Positions 17,030 to 25,442 of a DNA stretch of 64,000 nucleotides are shown here, in pieces (positions within the stretch are counted from its first letter, which is position 1; every line of letters begins with the position of its first letter). A program made the translations under genes and the position numbers. The stretch is from an alpha proteobacterium SCGC AAA240-E13 (lineage in GTDB: Bacteria; Pseudomonadota; Alphaproteobacteria; Pelagibacterales; Pelagibacteraceae), in contig AZHR01000004.1 of the NCBI GenBank assembly GCA_000504625.1, positions 19,494 through 83,493 of the forward strand, in the 5' to 3' direction. A model generated the notes under the pieces. The model saw nothing but the letters and a program-made list of their open reading frames with translations, ran no database searches and was not told the origin of the DNA.

Positions 17030-18037
17030 ATGGCTATAAAAATTGGTATAAATGGATTTGGTAGAATTGGAAGAATGGCCTTAAGATCTATTATAGAACA
17101 GGATAGAAAAGATATAGAAGTAGTTCACATAAACAATAAGAGCAGTACTGAAATAAGTAGCTTCTTGCTAGCTAATGATACTGTGCACGGAAAGTTAAAG
17201 TTAAAAAAAGAAATTAGTTACACCCCGTACACAATTCATTTTAATAGAAAAGTAATACAAATGACACATGAAACTGAAATCTCAAAAATAGACTGGCAGG
17301 AATATGATGTGGATGTTGTTTTAGAATGCACAGGTAAGTTCAATACAATAGAAAAATCATCAGAGCATATCAACAGTGGTGCAAGCAAAGTTATAGTTTC
17401 AGCTCCTTGCAAAGGTGCAAAAAATATTGTTTTTGGAGTGAATGAAAAAGATTTAAAATCCAAAGATAATGTAATTTCTGCAGCATCTTGTACTACAAAC
17501 TGTCTCGCTCCAGTAGCATATGTGTTGAATGAGGAGTTTGGAATTGAAAGAGGTTTCATGACAACAATACATTCTTACACAACTGATCAAAGACTATTGG
17601 ACAATTCGCACAAAGATTTAAGAAGAGCAAGAAGTGCACCCAATTCAATGATACCAACAACAACAGGTGCTACAAAATCCCTTGGTAATATTATACCCAG
17701 TCTAAAAGGTAAAATTGAAGGCATTTCAATCAGAGTACCAACTCCGAACGTATCATTGATAGAATTTGTATTTTCTTCACCAAAAAATTTAAGTACTGAA
17801 AAAATAAATAATTCATTTAAAAAAGCTTCAAAATTTAAATTAAAAAATATTTTAGATATAAGTAATGAACCTCTCGTTTCTTCCGATTTCAATCACAACT
17901 CACATTCTGCAATAGTAGATATTGCGTTAACAAAGGTGATAGAAAACAAAATGGCAAAGGTTTCTGCCTGGTACGATAATGAATGGGGCTTTGCATCTAG
18001 AATATGTGATTTGGCGAGTTATTTCGGCAAAATTTAA
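17030..18037 (+). CDS. gap: Glyceraldehyde-3-phosphate dehydrogenase
   Basis: Interconverts glyceraldehyde-3-phosphate and 1,3-bisphosphoglycerate. It has the Rossmann motif INGFGRIGR (residues 7-15), the catalytic SAASCTTNCLAP (Cys154), the HSYTTDQ motif with the His base, and WYDNEWGFASR near the C-terminus. Length 335 is typical. The usual IND turn after the second strand reads HINNKSS (residues 34-40): the Asp that normally selects NAD is Asn, which could allow NADP use. That is inference. It lies 2 bp after tkt and 6 bp before pgk; the tkt-gap-pgk-fba grouping suits gluconeogenic and pentose-phosphate flow. Confidence 0.96.
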   Translation: MAIKIGINGFGRIGRMALRSIIEQDRKDIEVVHINNKSSTEISSFLLANDTVHGKLKLKKEISYTPYTIHFNRKVIQMTHETEISKIDWQEYDVDVVLECTGKFNTIEKSSEHINSGASKVIVSAPCKGAKNIVFGVNEKDLKSKDNVISAASCTTNCLAPVAYVLNEEFGIERGFMTTIHSYTTDQRLLDNSHKDLRRARSAPNSMIPTTTGATKSLGNIIPSLKGKIEGISIRVPTPNVSLIEFVFSSPKNLSTEKINNSFKKASKFKLKNILDISNEPLVSSDFNHNSHSAIVDIALTKVIENKMAKVSAWYDNEWGFASRICDLASYFGKI

Positions 18038-18043
18038 TGCAAA

Positions 18044-19237
18044 ATGGTTAAAATAAATAAATTAGATGACATTCAAAATATAGAAGGAAAGAGGGTTTTA
18101 TTAAGAGTTGACTTCAATGTTCCAATAAATGATGGATCTATCACAGAAACCTCACGAATAGAAAAAGTTCTACCGACAATAAAATTTCTAATAAGTAAGA
18201 AAGCAAAAATAATAATTATTTCTCATCTAGGAAGACCTGGGGGAAAGATTGTTCCTGAATTAACTTTAAAACCAATTGCAAAAAAATTATCAAATTATCT
18301 AAATCAAAATGTGCTTTTTTTAAATGAAAGTATTGGTCATAAAGTAATTGAAAATTCAAAAAAGATTCTTAATGGGGAAATCTTGCTCTTAGAAAACATA
18401 CGATTCAACAAAGAAGAAGAATTAAATTCAGTATCTTTTGCTAAAAAACTTTCTTCAATTGGTGATATATATATAAATGAGGCTTTTTCATGTTCTCATA
18501 GAGCTCACACTTCTGTTTGCGAAATAACACAACACATTAATTCTTTTGCGGGCAAACAATTATTACAAGAAGTAAATATTTTAAAAATATTAACAGACGA
18601 TGCAAAAAAACCCGTTGCTTGTATAATAGGTGGTTCAAAAATTTCTACTAAAACAGGTGTTTTAATTAATCTAGTAAAAAAAATGCAAAGTATAGCCATT
18701 GTTGGTGCAATGGCAAACACATTTATAAAACATAAAGGTTACAACATTGGAAAATCATTATTTGAAAAAAATCAAGAAAACTTTATAGAAAAAATAATTA
18801 TAGAATCCAAAAAAAATAACTGCAATCTTTTATTGCCCGAAGATGTAATTGTATCAAAGAATCACAATTCAAAAGGTAGTTTGAAAAATTTAGATGAAAT
18901 TGATAATGATGATATAATTTTGGACACTGGTGAGAAAACCATTAAAAAGATTTTTGAAATAATAGATTTATCAAAAACAGTTTTATGGAATGGACCAGCT
19001 GGATATTTTGAAATTAACGAGTTTTCTTTTGGAAGTAAAAAAATTGCAAATAAAATATCTGAAAATACTAAATCTAAATCGCTTATTTCTATTATCGGTG
19101 GCGGTGATACTGTAGCCGCAATAAATAAATTTGGATGTTCGGATAGATTTACTTATACATCAACTGCGGGTGGAGCTTTTTTAGAACTTCTTGAAGGAAA
19201 AGATTTACCTGGTATAAAAGCTTTAGAAGTTAGTTAA
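18044..19237 (+). CDS. pgk: Phosphoglycerate kinase
   Basis: Transfers phosphate between 1,3-bisphosphoglycerate and ADP. N-domain motifs VLLRVDFNVPI and ISHLGRPGG (near residue 60), the hinge region ACIIGGSKISTKTGVL (near residue 190), WNGPAGYFE (near residue 315) and the nucleotide-binding SIIGGGDTVAAI (near residue 350) are all present. Length 397 is typical. It is 6 bp after gap and 7 bp before the ATG of fba, so it is co-transcribed with both. Confidence 0.97.
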   Translation: MVKINKLDDIQNIEGKRVLLRVDFNVPINDGSITETSRIEKVLPTIKFLISKKAKIIIISHLGRPGGKIVPELTLKPIAKKLSNYLNQNVLFLNESIGHKVIENSKKILNGEILLLENIRFNKEEELNSVSFAKKLSSIGDIYINEAFSCSHRAHTSVCEITQHINSFAGKQLLQEVNILKILTDDAKKPVACIIGGSKISTKTGVLINLVKKMQSIAIVGAMANTFIKHKGYNIGKSLFEKNQENFIEKIIIESKKNNCNLLLPEDVIVSKNHNSKGSLKNLDEIDNDDIILDTGEKTIKKIFEIIDLSKTVLWNGPAGYFEINEFSFGSKKIANKISENTKSKSLISIIGGGDTVAAINKFGCSDRFTYTSTAGGAFLELLEGKDLPGIKALEVS

Positions 19238-19244
19238 AATATTG

Positions 19245-20264
19245 ATGAGTGAAGTCGAAAAAATTGCAAAGCAAATCTTAGTCAAAGGCAAAGGTATACT
19301 CGCTGCTGATGAAAGCACTGGAACTATGACTAAAAGATTGTCCAGTGTAAATGTTGAATCTACAGCCGAAAATAGACTTAAATTTAGAGAAACATTGTTT
19401 TCTTCAGAAGGTATGAAAAATTATATTGGGGGAGTAATTCTTTATGACGAAACAATAAAACAAAAAACCTTTTCTGGAAAAACTATTCCTGAATTAATTG
19501 AAAATTCTGGAGCCGTACCAGGAATTAAAGTTGATACTGGTGCAAAAACATTAGCTGGCTCTCCAGAAGAAAAAATTACTGAAGGACTAGATGGATTAAG
19601 AGAAAGATTAGCAGAATACTATAAATTAGGAGCAAGATTCACAAAATGGAGAGCGGTGTACAATATTTCTGATAAATTCCCTTCCGAATTATCCATTAAA
19701 TCCAATGCACACTCACTTGCAAGGTATGCTGCGCTAGCACAAGAGGCAAAAATGGTTCCTATAATAGAGCCAGAAGTTTTGATGGACGGCAATCATGATA
19801 TTATCAAATGTTATAAAGTAACTTCTAAAATCTTACAAGAGTGCTATGAAGAATTGTTTTTTCATAATATTAATCTTAAAGGAACTATACTAAAACCAAA
19901 TATGATTTTACCTGGATCTAATTCTGTAAAGAAAAATAGTTCAATCGAAATTGCAGAATATACTTTAAAATGTTTGAAGAAAAATGTACCTAGTGAAGTT
20001 CCTGGAATAGCCTTTTTATCGGGAGGACAATCCGAAGTTGAAGCTACTCGAAATTTAAATGAAATAAACAAAATTAATGACACAAATTTTTTGATGTCTT
20101 TTTCCTATGGAAGAGCTTTACAACAAAGTGCATTAAAAAATTGGGCAAAAAATATTAAAGATACTAAAAATACACAAAAAATCTTTAATCACAGATCTAA
20201 AATGAATGGTCTCTCAAGTACGGCTCAATGGAATATCAATCTTGAAAATCAGGTATTGGCTTAG
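19245..20264 (+). CDS. fba: Fructose-bisphosphate aldolase, class I
   Basis: Reversible aldol cleavage of fructose-1,6-bisphosphate by a Schiff-base mechanism. The class I signatures are KGILAADESTGTMTKRL near the N-terminus, FTKWRAVY (near residue 135), IIEPEVLMDG, and the Schiff-base lysine in GTILKPNMILPG (near residue 222). FLSGGQSE follows and the end NHRSKMN is typical. Starting at ATG 19245 gives 339 residues; a TTG one codon earlier would add one Met. Class I aldolase, rather than class II, is the form found in many alphaproteobacteria of this type. It ends 6 bp before thiE. Confidence 0.95.
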   Translation: MSEVEKIAKQILVKGKGILAADESTGTMTKRLSSVNVESTAENRLKFRETLFSSEGMKNYIGGVILYDETIKQKTFSGKTIPELIENSGAVPGIKVDTGAKTLAGSPEEKITEGLDGLRERLAEYYKLGARFTKWRAVYNISDKFPSELSIKSNAHSLARYAALAQEAKMVPIIEPEVLMDGNHDIIKCYKVTSKILQECYEELFFHNINLKGTILKPNMILPGSNSVKKNSSIEIAEYTLKCLKKNVPSEVPGIAFLSGGQSEVEATRNLNEINKINDTNFLMSFSYGRALQQSALKNWAKNIKDTKNTQKIFNHRSKMNGLSSTAQWNINLENQVLA

Positions 20265-20270
20265 TTAAAA

Positions 20271-20879
20271 TTGAAAAAATTTGTCTATTTAATATCACCT
20301 ACAAAAATAAAGGGGAATAAATTTTACAAAGAACTTCGTCTGATATTTAAAACTAATAAAGTTAAGTTTTTTCAATTAAGACTTAAAAAAATAACTACCA
20401 ATAATCTTATAAGAATAGCTAAAAAAATAAAAAAAATAGCTCAAAAAAATAACGTTAAATTTTTAATTAATGATAGACCTTTAATTGCAAAAAAAGTTGA
20501 TGCAGATGGTTGCCATATAGGTCAAAAAGATATGAATTACAAAAAAAGCAGAAAAATTTTAGGAAAAAATAAAATTATTGGAGTTACGTGTCATAATTCT
20601 AAAAAATTAGCTTTAAAGGCAAAAAAAGATTGTGCTAATTACATAGCCATTGGATCTTTTTTTGAATCTTCAACAAAAAAATCCCCTTTTAGAGCCAACT
20701 TAGCAATATTGCGTTGGGTCAAAAAAAAAATTAATATGCCCGTCGTTGCAATTGGTGGAATTGATAGTTACAACTACAAAAAAATATTATCAAACGGAGC
20801 AGATTTTATAGCTTGTTCAAACTATGTTTGGAATAATAAAAAATTAGATCCTGTTTTAGCGATAAAGAAATTTAAATAA
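20271..20879 (+). CDS. thiE: Thiamine-phosphate synthase family protein
   Basis: Joins HMP-PP and thiazole phosphate to make thiamine phosphate. The TIM-barrel motifs are FFQLRLKK (near residue 35), FLINDRPLIAKKVDADGCHIGQKD split over residues 63-87, GVTCHN (near residue 104), YIAIGSFFESSTKKS (near residue 125) and VVAIGGID (near residue 160), matching ThiE and its TenI relative. TenI lacks synthase activity; the retained pyrophosphate-binding SSTKK region favours ThiE. The start is TTG at 20271. The 202 residues are rich in Lys. It is the only thiazole-side gene in the window. Confidence 0.85.
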   Translation: MKKFVYLISPTKIKGNKFYKELRLIFKTNKVKFFQLRLKKITTNNLIRIAKKIKKIAQKNNVKFLINDRPLIAKKVDADGCHIGQKDMNYKKSRKILGKNKIIGVTCHNSKKLALKAKKDCANYIAIGSFFESSTKKSPFRANLAILRWVKKKINMPVVAIGGIDSYNYKKILSNGADFIACSNYVWNNKKLDPVLAIKKFK

Positions 20880-20882
20880 AAA

Positions 20883-21446
20883 ATGAAAATATTAGGAAAT
20901 GAAATGAAACCTGGAATGATAATAAATCATGACAACGACTTATGGGAAGTTATAAAAGCTCAACATGTCAAACCTGGCAAGGGTGGTGCTTTCAATCAAG
21001 TAGAATTAAAAAGTATAAACAAAGATACCAAGCGCAATGAAAGATTCAGATCTAGCGATAGTGTAGAAAGAGTTACCTTGGAAGAAAAAAAATATAATTT
21101 TCTTTTTGAAGACGATAACAATTGTCATTTTATAGATCAGACAACTTTTGAACAAATAGCGGTTAATAAAAAAAAAATTGGAGAAAAAGCCAAACTCCTA
21201 AAGGAAAACTTAGAAGTAACAATTAATTTTTTTGAAGACGATCCTCTATCTGTTGAATTACCTATTTCAATAGAATGCAAAGTCATTAATACTGATGTAG
21301 CCTTAAAAGGGCAGACTGTTTCTTCGTCTTACAAACCAGCAATAATAGATAATAATCTTAAAATTCTAGTACCCCCTTTTATAAAAAACGGTGACGAGAT
21401 TATAGTTGATAGTAGAAGCTTAGAATACATTAAAAAAATAAAGTAA
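20883..21446 (+). CDS. efp: Elongation factor P
   Basis: Binds between the ribosomal P and E sites and relieves stalling at polyproline. Three beta-barrel domains in 187 residues. The tip loop HVKPGKGGAF carries the conserved Lys33 that is beta-lysylated in E. coli; no epmA/epmB gene is visible nearby. The C-terminal signature KPAIIDNNLKILVPPFIKNG corresponds to domain III. It lies 3 bp after thiE and its stop overlaps the next start by 1 bp (TAATG). Confidence 0.97.
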   Translation: MKILGNEMKPGMIINHDNDLWEVIKAQHVKPGKGGAFNQVELKSINKDTKRNERFRSSDSVERVTLEEKKYNFLFEDDNNCHFIDQTTFEQIAVNKKKIGEKAKLLKENLEVTINFFEDDPLSVELPISIECKVINTDVALKGQTVSSSYKPAIIDNNLKILVPPFIKNGDEIIVDSRSLEYIKKIK

Positions 21447-22237
21447 TGAAAACAATTTCTGCAAATATGAATGTAATAATAATGGCTTGTGAAAAAGCTT
21501 CAAAAACATTAATCAGAGATTTTGGGGAAATTGAAAAATTACAGGTTTCGGTTAAAGGGCCTTCGGATTTTGTATCCAGTGCTGACAAAAAAGTTGAAAA
21601 AACTTTGATCAGTGAATTAAAAAAATCCAGACCAAATTATTCTTTTCTCAGTGAAGAAATAGGAGAAATTAAAACTGAAAATTCTGAATACAGATGGATA
21701 ATAGATCCTATTGATGGAACATTAAATTTTTTACATGGTATTCCACATTTTGCTATATCGGTAGCTTTAGAAAAAAAAAATGAAATAATATGTGGTGTAA
21801 TTTACGATCCCATAAAAAATGAAATGTTTCTAGCAGAAAAAGAAAAGGGAGCTTATGTAAACAATCAAAGAATAAGAGTATCTAGCAGAAAAAAATTAAA
21901 TGACTGCATGATATTCACGGGAGGACCTACTTTTAAATCTAATGAAAGAGAATTAAGTTTGGATGAATATAAAAAAATTTCAAAATTTTTATCTTCACCC
22001 TTAAGAAAAATGGGAAGTGCATCACTTGATATTGCTTACGTAGCCGCCGGAAGAGCTGATGGATTTTTTCAAAGAAATTTAAATTACTGGGATATTGCTG
22101 CTGGAATTATAATTGTAAAAGAAGCTGGGGGCTCCATAAGTGATTACTCTGGAAATTCAGACTACATAAATAAAAAAAATGTCCTAGTCACAAATTCCTT
22201 TATAAATAAGGATTTAGTTAATTTAATTAACAGTTAA
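21446..22237 (+). CDS. suhB: Inositol-monophosphatase family protein (SuhB)
   Basis: Mg2+-dependent sugar phosphatase of the IMPase/FIG superfamily. Metal-binding motifs are SEEIGE (near residue 65), IDPIDGTLNFLHGIPHFAIS (near residue 87) and YWDIAAGIIIVKEAGG (near residue 212). Length 263 is typical of SuhB, which in E. coli also acts in rRNA antitermination; whether that applies here is unknown. The efp-suhB junction is a TAATG overlap, suggesting translational coupling, and 55 bp separate it from rpmE. Confidence 0.92.
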   Translation: MKTISANMNVIIMACEKASKTLIRDFGEIEKLQVSVKGPSDFVSSADKKVEKTLISELKKSRPNYSFLSEEIGEIKTENSEYRWIIDPIDGTLNFLHGIPHFAISVALEKKNEIICGVIYDPIKNEMFLAEKEKGAYVNNQRIRVSSRKKLNDCMIFTGGPTFKSNERELSLDEYKKISKFLSSPLRKMGSASLDIAYVAAGRADGFFQRNLNYWDIAAGIIIVKEAGGSISDYSGNSDYINKKNVLVTNSFINKDLVNLINS

Positions 22238-22292
22238 AACAGTAAGTTTTAATTGTTTATTCAAATCTTTTGTTATAAAAACTCATAAAATT

Positions 22293-22520
22293 ATGAAAAA
22301 AAAAATACATCCTAATTATCACAAGATTAAAGTTGAAATGACTGACGGAACTCAGTTTGAAACTAGATCAACCTGGGGTAAAGAAGGAGATATACTTAAA
22401 TTAGATATAGACCCTAAATCTCATTATGCGTGGATTGGTGGAAAACAAAAAATTCTTGATAAAGGTAGAGTAAGTAAATTTAACAAAAAGTTTCAAAACT
22501 TTAAATCATTTTTCAAATGA
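22293..22520 (+). CDS. rpmE: 50S ribosomal protein bL31
   Basis: Seventy-five-residue large-subunit protein at the intersubunit bridge. KIHPNYHKIKVEMTDGTQF, the STWGKEGDILKLDIDP segment and the C-terminal GRVSKFNKKF match the alphaproteobacterial L31 closely. It has none of the four Cys of the zinc-binding form, so it is the zinc-independent type. A possible promoter region lies in the 55 bp before it. Its end overlaps the start of the next gene by 4 bp (ATGA). Confidence 0.96.
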   Translation: MKKKIHPNYHKIKVEMTDGTQFETRSTWGKEGDILKLDIDPKSHYAWIGGKQKILDKGRVSKFNKKFQNFKSFFK

Positions 22521-23080
22521 AAAACATTCCATTAATGCCAAAAGCTACAGCTGTATGGTTGGTTGAAAATACGTCGTTATCATTTAAGCAAATTGCAAGT
22601 TTTTGCAATCTGCATGAAGTAGAAGTTCAAGGCATTGCTGATGGTGAAGTAGCCAAGGGAATTAAAGCTTATAATCCTATTATAACTAATCAACTCACTA
22701 GAGAAGAAATTGAACTTTCGTCTAAAGATGTCAATAGACCATTGCAACTACTTAGAAAAGAAATAGATATATCACAAAAAGAGAGAAAAAAACCTAAATA
22801 TACACCTCTTTCAAAAAGACAGGATAGACCTGATGCAATTCTATGGCTAATTAAAAACCATCCAGAATTATTAGATACACAAATTGCTAAATTAATTGGA
22901 ACTACAAAAAATACGGTTATGTCAATAAAAAAAAGAACTTATTGGAATTTTAATAATTTATCTTTAAAGGATCCAATCGCGATAAATCTTTGTTCACAAC
23001 TAGACTTGGAAAAAGCGTTAGCGAGAGCAGAAAAAAGAATCAAAAAGGAAGAAAAAAAAATTGAAAAAGAAGAAGTATAG
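22517..23080 (+). CDS. trcR: Cell-cycle transcriptional regulator TrcR (DUF1013)
   Basis: Alphaproteobacteria-specific DUF1013 protein, named TrcR; a DNA-binding regulator. The N-terminal half begins with LMPKATAVWLVENTSLSFKQ, a helix-turn-helix-like segment, and a second HTH-like unit is RPDAILWLIKNHPELLD followed by QIAKLIGTTKNTVMSIKKR (residues about 110-150). The C-terminus is a Lys/Glu helix. Length 187 is slightly short of the usual 200-plus. It overlaps rpmE by 4 bp and purE by 20 bp. Its presence is good evidence for an alphaproteobacterium. Confidence 0.88.
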   Translation: MKNIPLMPKATAVWLVENTSLSFKQIASFCNLHEVEVQGIADGEVAKGIKAYNPIITNQLTREEIELSSKDVNRPLQLLRKEIDISQKERKKPKYTPLSKRQDRPDAILWLIKNHPELLDTQIAKLIGTTKNTVMSIKKRTYWNFNNLSLKDPIAINLCSQLDLEKALARAEKRIKKEEKKIEKEEV

Positions 23081-23549
23081 TTTAATAGCAATCATAATGG
23101 GTAGCAAGTCTGATTGGAATACCATGAAATTTTGCAGTGACACACTCGAAAAATTTAATATCAAACATGATGTAAGAATTATATCTGCTCATAGAACGCC
23201 TAAAAGATTACACGATTATCTTAAGATTGCTGAAAAAAAAGGTATAGAGATAATTATAGCTGGTGCTGGCGGAGCCGCACATTTGGCTGGCGTTTCTGCT
23301 TCAATAACTACATTGCCAGTATTGGGTGTGCCAATTGAAAGCAAACTTAAAGGACTTGATAGTTTGCTATCAACCGTACAAATGCCAAGCGGTATACCTG
23401 TTGGAACTTTTGCAATTGGCAAAGCGGGATCAATAAATGCTGCATTATTCGCAATATCAATTTTATCAACAAGATACTCGAATATCTTAAAAAAATTGAT
23501 CGCTTTTAGAAATAATTTTGAAAGGAAAATTCCAAAAAAACCTTTTTAA
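23061..23549 (+). CDS. purE: N5-carboxyaminoimidazole ribonucleotide mutase
   Basis: Converts N5-CAIR to CAIR in purine synthesis. The signature IIMGSKSDWNTM (residues 11-22), ISAHRTPKRL (near residue 41), the GAGGAAHLAGVSASIT loop (near residue 68) and MPSGIPVGTFAIGKAGSINA (near residue 108) are all present. Length 162 is normal. The start is TTG at 23061, inside the end of trcR; the first ATG in frame would remove the substrate loop. PurK, its usual partner, is not adjacent: rpsU and a tRNA follow instead. Confidence 0.95.
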   Translation: MKKKKYSLIAIIMGSKSDWNTMKFCSDTLEKFNIKHDVRIISAHRTPKRLHDYLKIAEKKGIEIIIAGAGGAAHLAGVSASITTLPVLGVPIESKLKGLDSLLSTVQMPSGIPVGTFAIGKAGSINAALFAISILSTRYSNILKKLIAFRNNFERKIPKKPF

Positions 23550-23597
23550 TTTTTATGTAGAAAAAAAAAATAAAAAATGCTAGTTAAATCAACTTTT

Positions 23598-23603
23598 GGA
23601 GGT
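23598..23603 (+). promoter_or_regulatory. Perfect Shine-Dalgarno site before rpsU
   Basis: GGAGGT is complementary to the 16S rRNA 3' tail and lies 4 nt before an ATT codon at 23608 (5 nt when measured from GGAGG). Most genes in the window have weak or no such site. Its spacing fixes the rpsU start at ATT and excludes the upstream TTG at 23596, which overlaps it. Confidence 0.7.
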
Positions 23604-23607
23604 AGTT

Positions 23608-23802
23608 ATTAAAATAGAAGTCAAAGATAATAATGTCGAGCAAGCACTAAGAATTTTGAAAAAAAAACTTCAAAGGGATGGATTTTTCAAAATTGTAAAG
23701 TTGAAGAATACCTACGAAAAACCTTCTGAAAAAAAAAAAAGAATTAAGCAAGAAAATATTAAAAGAGCGAAAAAAATCCAGAAAATGAGGAATAGAATTT
23801 AA
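23608..23802 (+). CDS. rpsU: 30S ribosomal protein bS21, apparent ATT start
   Basis: Small-subunit protein that sits next to the 3' end of 16S rRNA and assists initiation. The sequence IEVKDNNVEQALRILKKKLQ, then GFFKIVKL, YEKPSEKKKR and a basic tail, matches alphaproteobacterial S21, whose usual start is M-x-V-x-V-x-DNNV. Aligned on DNNV, the initiator Met falls on the ATT codon at 23608, which is correctly spaced from the Shine-Dalgarno. No ATG or GTG is available; a TTG at 23596 would add four residues but overlaps the Shine-Dalgarno. With ATT as start the protein has 64 residues. It lies 58 bp after purE and 6 bp before tRNA-fMet. Confidence 0.85.
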   Translation: MKIEVKDNNVEQALRILKKKLQRDGFFKIVKLKNTYEKPSEKKKRIKQENIKRAKKIQKMRNRI

Positions 23803-23808
23803 TTTTAT

Positions 23809-23885
<77 letters not shown>

Positions 23886-24038
23886 ATCACTGAGCCAATA
23901 ATTTAACATTAACAAATTTTCATAACCTTCTTTTTTACGGAAAATTATTATAATTTTTTCATTTATCCCGCCTCTAGTTTCGGGTGCCTTATTTATTTAT
24001 AAAATTTTTTAGAGTTAAATATTTTTTCTATAAAATTC

Positions 24039-25090
24039 TTAAAAGCAGCCTAAAGAGTTAATATTAATTTCTTTTTTTATAGCCAAAATAAATATGTCTG
24101 AAAAATTTCTATCGTATAAAACGCTTGCTGTTAAATCCTTTTCAATTTTAAGATATTCTAATTTACTTGTATTATTTAGATATGATTGCTGTGTTGTCCA
24201 GTCGACTGAGATTAGGTTGCGATAACCATCTGAATGCGGAGATATCATATAGCAATTAAAATCAAGATCTATTAACTCTTTTATGATATCTGCTTTTGTA
24301 AATCCTGGTGAATATTTTTCTAGTTCTTTTGAAGTATGAAGTTCCATTAGTAAATAATTTACATTTTTCTTTAGCAAATTTTTGCTACCAGATAATATCT
24401 TGCCCTCCGCACCATGAACATCTATTTTTAAAATATTTGGAATAATTTTTTTTTTTTCAAAAACATCATCCATTGTAGTTGTTAATTTCTTTTTACCAAA
24501 TTTTAAAATTTTTTTTAAATAATCACTATCTATTAGTTTTTTTTTTGCAATTCCTCAGGATTCATAACAGTTACATCATAAACGAATAATTCTTCTTTTT
24601 TGTCTGATAAAAGACAATTTAATACTTCAATATTTGAAATTTTACTTAAAGAGGCTGATTTTTTAAGATCTTCACAAAACTTATCATTACTTTCTAGAGC
24701 ATAAACGGGAAGATCATAATTTAAAAATTTTGAAACATAGCAAGCATAGTGACCTACAAAAGCACCTACATCAGCAAAAACAGGTATTTTTTCATTTTTT
24801 AAAATGCTGTTTAAACAAACTGTTATAGAAAGTTCATAAGTGCGCTTACCATCTAACAATTGTGTATAAGTGTAATGAGCTTGGGTATTATTTTTTCGTA
24901 CATAAATCTTGAAATTTATATTTTGGATTTGTTGATCAACAATAATAGTATGTCCCAATGATATTTTTTTTGTGTATAAGATGAATTTTTCTAAAATGAA
25001 AATTATATTTTTATAAAATTTCTGCGGGATAGACTTTAATATTACGAAGTACGAATAATAAATGATTTTTCCTAATAAAGATTTCAACAT
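24039..25090 (-). pseudogene. FkbM-family methyltransferase broken by a frameshift in an A10 run
   Basis: Two minus-strand frames make one FkbM protein. The 5' part (25090-24533, 185 codons) has FADVGAFVGHYACYVSKF and YALESNDKF, the SAM-binding half; it stops right after a run of ten A. The 3' part begins just past that run and, read in its own frame, continues LIDSDYLKKILKFGKKKL before ILKIDVHGAEGKIL, the FkbM C-terminal motif. Adding one A or removing two restores an open frame of about 350 codons. FkbM enzymes O-methylate sugars or lipids. It may be a genuine pseudogene, a phase-variable gene or a sequencing error in the homopolymer. Confidence 0.8.
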
Positions 25091-25134
25091 TAAATATATT
25101 TAATAATTTACAGTTCAAAGTCTATCAGCTTAAT

Positions 25135-25269
25135 TTATTTAATTGCTAGAAAAATTTCAAAACAAATTAATTTTTTTATTGATGAAATATCTGAAAAACC
25201 AGTTCTTTTAAGCATTTCGTTATTGCCTTTGGTGAAAATGGATCTAACACGCCCTTTTAGTTTTTGCAT
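25135..25269 (-). CDS. Possible 44-residue micro-ORF, last in the msrA chain
   Basis: ATG at 25269 overlaps the preceding stop as TAATG. The predicted product is basic and ends in a hydrophobic patch (LICFEIFLAIK). The segment MLKRTGFSDISSIKKL is reminiscent of methyltransferase C-termini, so it may be a gene remnant rather than a functional gene. Support is only the overlap and an open frame. Confidence 0.25.
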   Translation of the reverse strand: MQKLKGRVRSIFTKGNNEMLKRTGFSDISSIKKLICFEIFLAIK

Positions 25270-25442
25270 TATTTAAACTTATCTACACAGATTTGTTTGG
25301 CTTCTTCTAAATTAGAAGTTTGTGTTTGAGCTAAAATACATGCACCAATAACTTTTTTTAAGTTATGGTCGCTATATATAGTTCGAGCTAAAAAAAGAAT
25401 TATTATTACAACTATTAATGAAATAACTGTCCTACTTTTCAT
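25269..25442 (-). CDS. Small secreted or membrane-anchored protein, 57 residues
   Basis: Begins MKSRTVISLIVVIIILFLA, a strong hydrophobic N-terminal segment (residues 5-19) that would be a signal anchor or signal peptide. The remaining 36 residues have two Cys (ACIL and QICV) 24 residues apart with an acidic stretch between, which could form a disulfide in the periplasm. I do not recognise a family. The start overlaps the end of the preceding 31-residue ORF by 11 bp, and the stop overlaps a possible downstream ORF by 1 bp, so it looks like part of the msrA transcription unit. Confidence 0.5.
   Translation of the reverse strand: MKSRTVISLIVVIIILFLARTIYSDHNLKKVIGACILAQTQTSNLEEAKQICVDKFK

Noticed and set aside
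23960..24000. CCCG...CGGG hairpin after tRNA-fMet
   Set aside because: The stem is only 4 bp with a 10-nt loop and lacks a T run directly after it, so it is too weak to call a terminator.
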